The position numbers and the translations under genes were made by a program. The notes under the pieces were generated by a model that was given only the letters and a program-made list of their open reading frames with translations, was not told where the DNA came from and ran no database searches. From Diabrotica undecimpunctata (lineage: Eukaryota; Arthropoda; Insecta; Coleoptera; Chrysomelidae): 64,000 nt of DNA. Below are positions 10,741 to 22,474 of the stretch, piece after piece (the first letter of the stretch is position 1; every line of letters begins with the position of its first letter). Where the stretch lies: NCBI RefSeq assembly GCF_040954645.1, contig NC_092808.1, positions 88,204,042 through 88,268,041 on the forward strand, written 5' to 3'.

Positions 10741-11681
10741 AATAAGTTCGAATTATCGGGTAAAGTGGTCTGTAATGAAAATCTTTCGTTTTTCTAAATT
10801 ACTCAATATTTCGCCATTTATTTAACAGCTTCTTCAGGAGTAAACTAAAACAATTAGAACATTACAAAAAATGGCGTACAAATACATTTTAAAACACTTA
10901 CAGAATTTAAAAGATTTCGCAAATAAAAAATGACATTGAAGTATTTGAAATATTGAATGTCAAGATAACATTGTCTTAAGCACGTTCTTTACAGCTATAC
11001 GATAAAAAATTAAAATTATTTCAAATGTAAAAATAAAAATAACAATAAAAGAAAAGTTAGAAGAATAATATTTTTTTGATGAATTATTAAGGTTAGTTGT
11101 TATTAAGATGAATGTTGGCTATTTTGAATATTTACAAATTTTGTTCAATATGTTACAATATATGTTACTTAACTGTCCAGTGTCTTATTTAAATAAGTTA
11201 CTTAACTTATTTAAATATTATATTTTATTAAATTATAAAACGGACACTAGACAGTTAAGTAACATATATTGTAACATATTGAACAAAATTTAATAATATT
11301 CAAAATAGCCAACATTCATCTTAATAACAACTAACCTTAATAATTCATCAAAGAAATATTATTCTTCTAACTTTTCTTTTATTGTTATTTTTATTTTTAC
11401 ATTTGAAATAATTTTAATTTTTTATCGTATAGCTGTAACGAACGTGCTTAAGACAATTTAATCTTGACATTCAATATTTCAAATACTTCAATGTCATTTT
11501 TTATTTGCGAAATCTTTTAAATTCTGTAAGTGTTTTAAAATGTATTTGTACGCCATTTTTTGTAATGTTCAAATTGTTTTAGTTTACTCCTGAAGAAGCT
11601 GTTAAATAAATGGCGAAATATTGAGTAATTTAGAAAAACGAAAGATTTTCATTACAGACCACTTTACCCGATAATTCGAAC

Positions 11682-11686
<5 letters not shown>
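10741..11686. repeat. Large near-perfect palindrome, arms about 440 bp
   Basis: The left arm (10741 to about 11184) and right arm (about 11243-11686) are reverse complements with only a few per cent mismatch. AATAAGTTCGAATTATCGGG at 10741 pairs with the sequence ending at 11686, and TTAACTGTCCAGTGTC near 11170 pairs with GACACTAGACAGTTAA near 11251. The loop is about 60 bases. It is bracketed by TA microsatellites. The 61-codon ORF spanning the centre is a by-product of the symmetry. It looks like a recently formed foldback element or inverted duplication, and a transcript would fold into a long hairpin. Confidence 0.9.

Positions 11687-11774
<88 letters not shown>
11683..11774. repeat. Compound (TA)n(GA)n microsatellite
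   Basis: Pure TA from about 11686 to 11749, then GA to 11774. It lies immediately against the right arm of the palindrome. Confidence 0.95.
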
Positions 11775-12125
11775 TGCAATGAGTGGTAAACCACGTGGTA
11801 ACCTGAACGCAAATGATGGTGGTTTGCATGGGTAAACTGCTGATCTATTGTCGGAATAAAGACATTCCTAACATCGTCCAGTAGCTTTCTAATAAGTTTG
11901 AATTTGCAGGTTATTTATATTGCCATTGATGTTTCCTAACTTTATGTTTTTTCATATAGAGGTCGCTACTAGCGTGTACTGGTATATTTTGTCAGAATAA
12001 ATTATTGCCAGATATACACAGCGTTTCGGTTCAGTCCGAGTCTGTCATATAAGTGGTAAATCGCAAAATACGTATAGGAGAATGGTAAGACTGGAAAATT
12101 GAAAATAAATGCAACCGTATATATA

Positions 12126-12290
12126 CAGGGTGATTCATTAATAATGCCCAATCTCTTGTTGAGTTGTATAGATTCTAGACCTGAAAATATATTGATTCTG
12201 CCCAACATGCCTTATATACAAATATGGCTAGTTTCCGAGATACGTGTTTAAAGTTAAAATAGGTATTTTAATTTTGGCAAGTTGAAAGTC
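12126..12290 (+). repeat. Solo mariner-type terminal sequence (tentative)
   Basis: It starts CAGGGTGATTCATTAATAAT after a TA. Downstream it has GGCTAGTTTCCGAGATACGT and GTTTAAAGTT. The CAGGGTG start and the 'CCGAGATAC...GTTTAAAGTT' block are typical of mariner-type element ends in insect genomes. No partner inverted end was found nearby, so this is at best one isolated end. Confidence 0.4.
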
Positions 12291-13117
12291 ATTTCTTGAA
12301 ATCTCGGGATTTTGGGTGATTTTGAAGCGCTAAAAGATGATTGGTTGAAACAAAAAGGGTGGAATGAGAATTTTTATTTTGATGGAGATTTGGAATAGGA
12401 GAGGGTGGTTATCTGTTGCTAAGCTTTGAGTGAAGAACATCGAGTCCTGAGAAGTGAACTAGTACCGGCAGTTTTTGAACGGCCTAAAAGTAATTTGTGA
12501 GTAAGAGGTTAAAAAATTGTACCAGTTCTGGACCAGGAATGATGATTGGGCGAAGTTTGTAGTATTTGAGTTTTTCAGTATTTGTAAGTACAAATAAGTT
12601 TATCATTAATCGGGAAAACCATAGCCAAGGATATTTTGGCAAGCAAAAGAAATAGGAAGGATTGTTAGGACATTTGACCTAGATTCCTGTAAGCAAAAGA
12701 AAGGAAGGAGTTATAGCTAGAGAGTTTTAATCAAATAATATTTCTAAATTATAAAGAAAACAATAACATTTTAGAGTTGAAATAATTTCACGTTATCTGG
12801 TTTTCGAGAACAATATTACAAAGGCATAAAGTTTTAAAACGAAACAAAATAAAATCATTTTGTATAGTTTTTCTGTGTTAGTTTTCTGTAAAGTAGTATC
12901 TGTTATTTGTTAAAGCTAATTTAACTTGAGCTGCGCAGTTTAATGTGTCAGGATAGGGAAACATTGATATGTCTAATTGATTTATTTATAGGTGTAATAA
13001 TTTTCCGAGGTATTTTAACATTATATTTAATTGTATTGAACAAATTTGAATTTTATCTATTTCCTTCTACTCCTGTTTATTATTCAAAACTAGCCAAAGA
13101 CAAAAATATTTCTGAAC
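12291..13117. other. No recognisable gene
   Basis: AT-rich sequence without coding similarity. AAGCAAAAGAAA occurs twice (about 12640 and 12693), too short to interpret. Confidence 0.5.
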
Positions 13118-13130
13118 TTAACCCATTTAC

Positions 13131-13152
13131 GGCCAAAGGTGCGTAAACGCAA
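13131..13152 (+). repeat. Subterminal piggyBac repeat, copy 1
   Basis: GGCCAAAGGTGCGTAAACGC. The same motif is inverted at 13482-13506 and direct at 15122-15148. The second half is close to the palindrome TGCGTATACGCA. It is probably a transposase binding site (inference). Confidence 0.75.
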
Positions 13153-13481
13153 CCTTTATTGTTAATTTTTTTTTGGCCCGAAAATAATTTTTTTAATGTT
13201 TTCTTTTTATTGAAGTAACATCTCAATTGATTGAGGTATATAGTATCATTTTTCTTTTGACAAAAATATTACTTTTTAAATATTTTAAGATTATTATAAT
13301 TTTGCACAATTTAATGATTTATGCACATCTTCATACAAAAATTTTTTCCGATACTAATTATAAACTTAATTCATATTTTGTATTCTATAATTATAAAAAT
13401 ATGTTGAAATTTTTATTATTCTAAAAACTTATTCATTCATATTTTAAAAATAAGGTCTATAATTGCATGTTTATACGATGG

Positions 13482-13506
13482 ATTCGTATACGCACCTTTG
13501 GCCGAA
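13482..13506 (-). repeat. Subterminal piggyBac repeat, copy 2 (inverted)
   Basis: TATACGCACCTTTGGCCGAA is the reverse complement of the motif at 15122-15148. It lies about 360 bases inside the left end. Confidence 0.75.
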
Positions 13507-13647
13507 ACCATATTATATTTTTTTCGTAGACTAAACAATCTGAAATTACGATCTCGTCAATAGTCAATACACTTCAATACGCTTAAATCAGTTTGAAAGT
13601 TTCCTTGTGTTTATTTGTTTTATATTCCATATAAGTTGAAATGAGGT

Positions 13648-13714
13648 AAGCTAAATTATTATCATATGAATGCGTGTATATGGTAGTAGTAGCGCATTTT
13701 TTTGTTTATTTTAG
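13648..13714 (+). other. Putative intron in the piggyBac 5' leader
   Basis: GAAATGAG/GTAAGCT near 13647 is a good splice donor and TTTGTTTATTTTAG ending at 13714 is a good acceptor with a pyrimidine tract. They frame a 67-base AT-rich intron just before the first ATG of the transposase. It is inferred from splice patterns only. Confidence 0.45.
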
Positions 13715-13733
13715 TAAATTCTCGAAATATGAA

Positions 13734-15073
13734 ATGAAGAGGGCACTAACTACTAAAGAGTTAATGGCTTTGTTAGAAGAAGACTCAGACTGAAAATGCT
13801 GACTCACTTGATGTGGTTTATGTGCCGCCGGAAACATATGAAATTTCCGATGTAGGAGACATTGATGATAATATTATTGGTGAAGAAGGAATAAAAACAG
13901 ATATTGCAGGTACATATGAAATACAAGTGAATGGGAATTCTGACGATTCTGATGATGATATTCCTCTGAACCACAGATCAAAACGTCCAAAGAAAGAACC
14001 AGGCAAAAATAATAAATCCAAATTTGTCCCAAGTTGGGTAAAAACAGATACTCCTTCGTACTCGTCAGTAATTCAACATCAGTCTGATCGATATTTAGAA
14101 AATATAAAAGCCAACCATGGAGGCAAGTCACCTATTGAAGTTTTTTCACTCTTTTTTGATAAAGAAGTAAGTGAGAGCATTCGATATTTTACAAATATTT
14201 ATGCATCGCAGAATAACCATCAGGATTTTGAAATGAATGATACAGATTTAAAAAAATTTATTGGCATATGTATATTATCTGGTTATCACACTCTGCCTCA
14301 AGTTGATATGTATTGGTCGAAGCTCTTTTTGGACTATTGAAAGAAAAAGGATTCTTTGCAACGGGAACAGTAAGGGAAAATCGCACTGCTAAGTGTCCTC
14401 TGGAAGAAAACAAAATTATAAAAAAAAGGAAAGAGGTTCATATACATGTGCATTCGATTCCAATTTAGAAGTTTTGGTGACAAGATGGAACGATAATTCA
14501 GTAGTGACTGTAATGACAAATACATGTGACGTTTTACCCCTTATGCAAACTAAACGTTATAACCGTAAAGAACACAAAGAAATTATTATCCCTCAGTCTA
14601 ATATAATTCACCAATATAACCAATACATGGGTGGAGTGGATCTGCATGATAATGGCATTGCGAATTACCGTATTAAAATAAGAGGAAAAAAGTGGTGGTG
14701 GCCGTTGTTTACTAACATGATTGACAGTATGGTGGTTAATAGTTGGAAAATTTTTAAAATTGCGAATGATTCTAAAATTTCCCAACTGGAGTTTCGTTCG
14801 AGATTGGTTCTTAACTTACTAAAATATATTGGACATGCAGAGAATAGTGAAGAAACCGCTACATCATTGTCAAACTCAGTATATGGACGTCCATCTAAAT
14901 TTGCTTTACCAGATGAAACTAGATTCGACAATATTGGCCACATTATAAAAAGAGACGATAATAGTGTAAGAAGAAAATGTCGGATGTGCAAAAGTAATAC
15001 TATTTATTTATGTAAAAAGTGTACAGTGCAGCTACACCCCGAATGTTTCGAAAATTTTCATCTTAAAATTTAA
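13734..15073 (+). pseudogene. piggyBac transposase, frameshifted and missing the catalytic core
   Basis: The start at 13734 (MKRALTTKELMALLEEDSD) fits piggyBac N-termini. A frameshift near 13790 leads into an acidic region and then SRSKRPKK-like basic and DDE_Tnp_1_7 sequence (NDTDLKKFIGICILSGYHTL). At about 14325 the sequence jumps from YWSKLF to LLKEKGFFATGTVRENR. Roughly 150 residues or more are missing, including the first two catalytic Asp positions. A second frameshift lies in an A-run near 14415. The remainder includes YMGGVDLHDN, with the third catalytic Asp, and a C-terminal Cys-rich domain (CRMCKSNTIYLCKKC, then HPECF). The protein cannot be active. Confidence 0.92.
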
Positions 15074-15121
15074 TTTACAGTTAAGATACAATATGTTCCT
15101 TTTTTAAAAATTGTATGTGTA

Positions 15122-15148
15122 TTCGGCCAAAGGTGCGTATACGCACCC
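15122..15148 (+). repeat. Subterminal piggyBac repeat, copy 3
   Basis: TTCGGCCAAAGGTGCGTATA followed by CGCACCC. Same orientation as copy 1, about 135 bases inside the right end. Confidence 0.75.
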
Positions 15149-15284
15149 ACCTGTTCTTCCTTTCATGAGAAAAAAAAATTCTTTTTGGTTGTAAATTAGT
15201 CTTAATTTATGTGTTTTTAATCCAATCTAATAAATCAATTGTCAAATTTATCTTTGTTTATTGTCTCGGCCCTTAATGGGTTAA

Positions 15285-16309
15285 ATAAGAACCCTGAGAT
15301 ATAATAAAAATCTAAATAATAATAATAGGAAAAAAATTTACTTGGGAAACGAGACTTTTATTTTTTATGCTTGTTGCAGGGCTGGTACTTACTCTTCAGT
15401 TTATACTATTCACTCACATTAACTGGAAAATAAATTTTAAATTCATAATTTTTTTTTATGTACTATTACTGTCTATAAAAAGATATAAATGTCGCTTCAT
15501 TATATAGATTTTATGCACAATTATTCTTAATTTGTTTGGAAAGTACAAATGAATTTATTATTAGTATTTACATCTGCTGACTTCCTAATAAGCCATTCAT
15601 TATGTTAACGCGCACTATTCTTGGAACTATCGACATTAGTTAAGATGTGGCAACACCTGCGTTGAAAGACAACTGCAGGTCGGATTATCCAATTTAGCTT
15701 ACTGGATTTTATTAGTCATGCATCATGTGCGTATACACGCGCGATTCCCAGTCTGATGAATTTTTTTCTATTATTTTGTTTTCGTTATTGGTGAAGGCTG
15801 TCGACGGATTCACTTGTTATGTTTAGGATACTAATACGCAAAGTATTTGTGTTATTTTTCTAATTGGATTTAAAGTGATTGTGTTCAAGAAGGTAAGCTT
15901 AAATCATTAATTAATTTAAATAATCTTTTTGTAAGGCATATTTTAATTTGAAAAGAAGCTGTACTTTCTTTTTTTGCTTCTCATTATATTCGTTACAGCT
16001 TTGGTATTGAACCGGTGTTTTATTTATTCTCGATTTTTACTTGCAAAATAATATTTTGTACTTGTGTTTTTGAGCCTCGAAAATTGTCATTTTTCTTTTG
16101 TTTCAGTTTTAAATTGTTATAACTCGAAACCGATCAAATTTAGAAAAATAATTGCAAGGTAAATATATATTCCATTGTTGTTGGTATTGGTTGTCATCCA
16201 CATTGTTGCAGCATATTTCTTAAGTGCATAATGAGTTCATGATTTCTTAAGTGTCATCTTTCTCTTATATTTTTGTGATCGTCAATAGTATCCACTTTTT
16301 ATCTGGTTA
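15285..16309. other. No gene; contains one dispersed repeat copy
   Basis: Positions 16047-16150 match 881-990 (ACTTGTGTTTTTGAGCC... TAACTCGAAAC). The rest is AT-rich without coding signal. Confidence 0.5.
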
Positions 16310-17425
16310 TGTCTCACTTTCTGTAGATCTTGTATATTTTCTGTAATTGGTATAGTATCATCGGCATATCTGATATTGTTGATGGGTCTGCCGTTGACTT
16401 TTATTCCAATTGTTACATTTTCGAGTGATTTTTTAATTATTTCTTCCGAATATAGATTGAAAAATAAAGGGGAGAGTATGCAACCTTGCCTTACGCCTCT
16501 TTTTATCTCTACTTCCTCCGAAATTTCTTTGCCTACCCTGACTTTTGCTGTTTGGTTAAAGTAGAGATGAGTTATTATTCTTAAGTCTTTTTTGTCAATG
16601 TGTTTATCTTTAAGTAACTGTATAAGACGATTGTGTCGAACCTTATCGAACGCCTTATTGTAATCAATAAAACAAACATAGAGTGGTTGGTTTACAGCCA
16701 TACATCTTTGCATGAGGACGTTAAATCCAAATAATGCCTCTCGTGTACCCATGGCATTCCTAAATCCAAATTGGGTTTCAGTGATGTCTTGTTCCACTTT
16801 GCTGAAAATTCTTAAATGGATAATTTTTAAGAATATTTTTAGTGTGTGACTCATTAGACTAATTATACGGTGGTCAATACATTCCTTTGCATTAGGTTTT
16901 TTTGGTAATGTAATAAAGGTTGATTTGAGCCAATCTCTCGGTATAATACCCGTATTATATATAGTAATATATAAGTCTACTAATACATTGATCTGATCTT
17001 CTGATATTAATTTAGTTATTGCAGTTGGAATTTTGTCAGGCCCCGCAGTTTTATTAGATTTTGCCAGATTTATTGCATGTATTATTTCATCCCTAGGTAT
17101 ATATGGACCTATATCATGTTCCTTGCAATCGTTCATGCTATCTTGTTGTGTCCTGTCATCCTCAAACAATTCTTTTACGTATTCTCTCCATCTGTTTAGT
17201 TTGCCTTTGATATCAGATATTATTTTACAATTCGTATCAAGCAGGGTGTTACTATTGTTGGACTGTCTTATACCTGCTAATTCTTAAATTTTTTTGTGCA
17301 ATTCAAAACTGTCATGATTTCTCTGGAGTTCTTCTATCTCTAAACATTTGTCGTTGTACCATTTCTCTTTAGCTGTCCGTATTTTTATCCTGATCTCCTT
17401 GTGTGTTTTTTTATACTTACTTTTA
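16310..17425 (-). pseudogene. LINE reverse transcriptase domain, 3'-truncated
   Basis: The minus strand from 17169 to 16282 is a 295-codon open frame covering most of an RVT_1 domain. It reads SNKTAGPDKIPTAITKLI, ISLMSHTLKIFLKIIHLRI, FGFRNAMGTREALFGFNVL, YVCFIDYNKAFDKV (catalytic Asp), GVRQGCILSPLFFNLYSEE and IRYADDTIPI (YADD box intact). About 85 residues upstream (KEKWYNDKCLEIEELQRNH... KLNRWREYVKELFEDD) continue to about 17425 but contain a TAA near 17286. The frame degenerates after DLQKVR. The endonuclease and C-terminal tail are missing, so it is a fragment despite the intact active site. Confidence 0.88.
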
Positions 17426-17581
17426 CTATATATACCGCGAATTGTATATTCCATAGACAATGTCGGAAGATGCTTTCATGTAAATTTTTAACCTTCTGTA
17501 AAATAAGTCCACTTTTTCTACTCGTATTTTTTCTCGCACGCAATTGTCCTAGGAAAACTCTGAATTTCGTAGTGGCAGTTG

Positions 17582-17960
17582 ATGGATGAACCACGTACTG
17601 GTTGGCCCTTCCATGCAATTACACTGGAAAGTGTGAAGAAAGTCGCTGAAATGGTTTTAGCTGATCGTCAAGTAAAAGTGCTTGAATTGACAGAGGATAG
17701 AAGAATTAATTAGTAATGGAAAAAATTGTGAGTTGGGCTTCGATTTGATTTCTCATCTAGCTTATGTCATTTGGTGTCCTTCTATTATTGACTATTGCCA
17801 AATCTAAAGAGATGGCTCCTACGAAGAGATAATTGACGAAACAACCGCCTAGTTTTGCAGAGCTTCCAGAATCCTATTACTCCGGAGGCATAAAGAAGTT
17901 GGAAAATCGTTGGAACTGTTGTATTGAGCTAAAAGACTGAGACTATCGAATAAAATAAAA
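17582..17960 (+). pseudogene. Canonical mariner transposase remnant, internally deleted
   Basis: From 17582 the frame reads MDEPRTGWPFHAITLESVKK, then AEMVLADRQVKVLELTEDRR before a stop at 17711. This matches the second helix-turn-helix region of mariner transposases ('D.PRSGRP...T.E.V..I...V..DRR.KV.E.AE'). At about 17850-17935, FAELPESYYSGGIKKLENRW followed by NCCIELK matches the family's C-terminal end ('LP...Y..GI..L..RW..CI...GDY'). The catalytic middle is absent. Confidence 0.75.
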
Positions 17961-19565
<1,605 letters not shown>

Positions 19566-19569
19566 GAAA

Positions 19570-20535
19570 TATTCATTCTCATCACTGGTACTGCGTTCCT
19601 AAAATTGAGCCTCCACTTTCTTATTCGCCATTCAGTATTCAGTGTTATCCATTGACAGTTTATTATCCTTCCAAAAATATTAAGCTAATATACAAACTGT
19701 CAGATATGATGTCAATTTTCAATGCTGTGCTTATTGCCATAAAATTAGCAATTAATCTGTGTTTAGAACAAGAAGAGGATAAATTTGTCATATTTACAGA
19801 CTCTAAAAGTTCGGTAGAAAAACTTAATAATCGTCTTTGAATCCTAAATTACATCTTTCTTGATATTTTGGAATTGTATCAAAATGTATCAAGTAGAGGA
19901 AAACAAATTTATATATCATGGATAGAAGCCCATTCAGGTATAATAGAAAATGAAGAAGTGGACTCTTTAGCAAAAGATGGTGCGAAAATTGGAAGAATAC
20001 TCAGATTAAAAATACCAGCGTCTGATTTTATTCCAATTTTTTGAAAGGAACTTAAGGAAAAGTGGCAGATAAAATATAAATGTGGCGACAAAGGACAGTT
20101 TTTTAAGAATATACAACCAAAAATAAGGGACAAACCATGGTTTGAGAATACACGTAATCGTTCAATTATTCGGATAATAAGTCGAATGCTCTGCAATCAT
20201 GCACTATTTCCAGCGTATAAACATAAAATAGGTTCGTTAGATAATAATAAATGTCTATGTGATGAAATTGCCGATCTACAACATATTCTTTAATGCTCGT
20301 TAAAAAAATAGAAATTGATAAGTTTTATCAAAATTTAATATCTTACAAAATGAAATTTCCAATAAATGTTTCAAATCTATTGACATTAGAGGATAATAGT
20401 ATCTACAACATTATTATATCAGTATGTAAAATCTACTAATATTACTTTGTAAGCAGTATTGCGACATATGAATAAATTTGTAAGCCTAAAACGAAAAAAA
20501 AAACAAACAAAAAAACAAAAAAAAACATTATATAA
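19570..20535 (+). pseudogene. 5'-truncated LINE: RNase H and C-terminal tail, with A-rich 3' end
   Basis: The frame around 19652-19840 reads NAVLIAIKLAINLCLEQEED, then KFVIFTDSKSSVEKLNN. These are the second (Glu, altered to Val-Leu context) and third (TDSKS) motifs of RNase H as found at the end of I/R1-type LINE ORF2. After a stop, YISWIEAHSGIIENEEVDSL carries the fourth motif ('W.P.H.GI.GNE..D.LAK'). Further on, RSIIRIISRMLCNHALFPAY and a C.C....H.L..C pattern match the zinc-binding tail. A run of A-rich sequence from about 20490 fits a 3' tail. It belongs to a different family from the 46692-52189 element. Confidence 0.7.
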
Positions 20536-20739
20536 AAAAACCAAAAAAAATCAAACTAATAAATGAATAATATTAAACAATAAAAAAATAGTAATAATAA
20601 AAAGAAATTACCAATAAAAATAAAAGTAAAGTTACAAAAAACAATAAAAATGAAAATAAGTAACCAAAATATTTAGGCATTTATTATCACACTAAAAATA
20701 TTGTATCCTAATTTAACATGTAGGTATATAATATTAATA

Positions 20740-21335
20740 CAGTATACTCCCTCTATAACGAACACGGTTATTACGAGGTTTCGCTTATAACGAGGTACAT
20801 TGGATGTCCCGTGAAATTTCTATTGAACTATAACCCTCTATAGCGAGGCAAATTTGGTTATAACGAGAGAAAATAAGATCTAAAAACGTGTTTTTTTTAC
20901 GTTTTTGACCAAGCTGTGGTTATAAATAAATACCCTATTTAACTGCACCGCAATAAACTTAACTGCCGACCGCAATAAACTTTCTTACAATAAATACAAC
21001 TGTTTCACATCTTTAAAAAATATTATAGAACAATGATACTGGACAATTTAAAGCAGTCATAAATGAGAGACTTCTTCCAATTGCAGAAGCAATAGTTTAT
21101 TATTCTCCTTTAAAATACACTTTATACATTATGTAGTTGGAAAAAAATGTAGGTACATATTTATATTATATCATTGACAATAAAAATAAACAACTCTTTT
21201 TTGTTTTAACGTATTTCATTGACAATAAAAGTAAACATTTGTTTTCAAAAACGCCATTCAAACAATATTTATTAGCATCTTATATTGCTCCGAAAGGCTT
21301 CCCTATAGGAAGTTAATGTTTTAGAAAACTACATA

Positions 21336-21401
<66 letters not shown>

Positions 21402-21491
21402 CAGTATAATTGTTGTCTGATATAACGAGATCGGCTTATAACGAGGTAATTAGTCTGCCATTTCAGTTCTCGTTATAGAGGGAGTCTACTG
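20740..21491. mobile_element. pogo/Tigger-type non-autonomous element
   Basis: The ends are inverted repeats: CAGTATACTCCCTCTATAAC on the left and, reversed, CAGTAGACTCCCTCTATAAC on the right, each bordered by TA (20738-20739 and 21492-21493). CAGT(A)GACTC...TATAACG is the typical Tigger/pogo terminal sequence. Several more TATAACGAGGT-like motifs sit inside both ends. The 752-bp interior has no transposase similarity and includes an (AT)n run (21339-21399). Confidence 0.85.
21339..21399. repeat. (AT)n microsatellite inside the pogo/Tigger-type element
   Basis: A pure AT run of about 60 bases near the right end of the element. Confidence 0.95.
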
Positions 21492-21493
21492 TA

Positions 21494-22041
21494 TGTATAT
21501 AATATAAACAATGGAAATGGATGATAAAACTATGAGAAAACATGACTGGCCTTTTGGCTTTGCCAGTGCCATTAACTCAAGAAAAAAAATTGACAACCGT
21601 TGAAAGTTTTTCGCAACAATTTTCCGTGCATTCTCGTTCATTACATATTTCCATCTAATTTCATTAAAGTTTTGCATACATCTACATATACTTTCAACTA
21701 TGACATAAAAGTGAAGATAGCTGGGAGAGCTTTTCACAGATGACATCAAATATTTCCCTGTGGATCCTTCGTTCGAAGATAAATAAAAAATATTCATTTG
21801 TTGGAGATGGTCCATGTCTCGGATTCTTATATGAGCACTGCTAGAATAAAGGTTTTATATCTTATTTTTATTTTCTGGTTTAAGTTTCTGCTTCTTGTCT
21901 GCTGTCAAGAGTGAAATTATGATCCAAATTTTTGTCTCTATTGTTGGGTGTTAATGTCTTCACTTTCGTTTTTTTCTTCATTTGCAGGCTCATATTTTTT
22001 GACATAGTTTGAAAAGCTTCATGATCATTCTGACTTTACAA
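21494..22041. other. No recognised gene; unassigned minus-strand ORF
   Basis: A 109-codon minus-strand frame lies at 21486-21815 (MDHLQQMNIFYLSSNEGSTG... MALAKPKGQSCF). It is not obviously a shadow, but I do not recognise a family. Sequence just after it (ATGAGCACTGCTAGAATAAA, about 21830) has the look of antisense LINE DNA. It may be part of a larger decayed LINE ending at 22042. Confidence 0.3.
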
Positions 22042-22474
22042 ACCTAAGACGGTCCTAGCCTCCTCAAGAATTTCTCTCCAGTCGTCCCTATTAATCGGCT
22101 CTCTCCGCCAAGCACGTATTCCCATATTTCTCATGTCTTCGTCGATGTTATCAAGGAACCTTGTTCTAGGTCTTCCTCTTCTTCTCTGACCAATGGGTCT
22201 ATCAAGGAGCGTTTCTCTAGCTGGGTTATTTTGTTCCATCCGCATTACATGCCCTATCCACCTCAAACGTCCTATCTTAATATGTTTTTCGATATCAGGT
22301 ACCTGGTATATTCTATAAAGTTCGAAGAAACATCCTAAAATGTGTCATTATTTTTTGTTAGAGTCCAGGTCTCTGAACCATATGTTAGGACTGGGCGTAC
22401 TATTGGTTTGTAGAGTTTTATTTTTGTATTTGTCGATATTATTGTGGATTTAAGGATTAGATTGAGCCCAAAAT
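22042..22474 (-). pseudogene. LINE 3' end fragment, copy B
   Basis: The minus-strand frame 22266-22036 reads MRWIGHVMRMEQNNPARETL, then RRRGRPRTRFLDNIDEDMRN, then REPINRDDWREILEEARTVL before a stop. This is the complete C-terminal tail of an insect LINE polyprotein (GHVMRM, RRRGRPR, D.W). Similarity to copy A (9860-10285) continues to about 22474. The frame opens with a few codons upstream (IGRLRW). No reverse transcriptase is present here. Confidence 0.85.

Larger units (their letters stand above)
13122..15280 (+). mobile_element. piggyBac-type transposon, internally deleted
   Basis: The element is bounded by TTAA on both sides (13118-13121 and 15281-15284), the hallmark piggyBac target duplication. 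The ends are short inverted repeats: CCCATTTACGGCC on the left and, reversed, CCCATTAAGGGCC on the right. Three subterminal copies of a GGCCAAAGGTGCGT(A)nACGC motif lie inside. It carries a broken transposase gene (13734-15073). At 2.16 kb it is close to autonomous length, but the catalytic centre is missing. Confidence 0.92.

Noticed and set aside
11108..11293. 61-codon ORF in the palindrome centre
   Set aside because: The symmetry and AT-richness of the palindrome produce it; there is no family similarity.
10620..11774. Regularly spaced repeats suggestive of an array
   Set aside because: The pattern is a microsatellite plus one palindrome, not a repeat-spacer array.
11630..11812. 60-codon Tyr/Ile repeat ORF on the minus strand
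   Set aside because: Translation of the (TA)n(GA)n run.
12943..13424. Two ORFs of 67 and 65 codons before the first piggyBac gene
   Set aside because: AT-driven chance ORFs overlapping the element's terminal and leader sequence.
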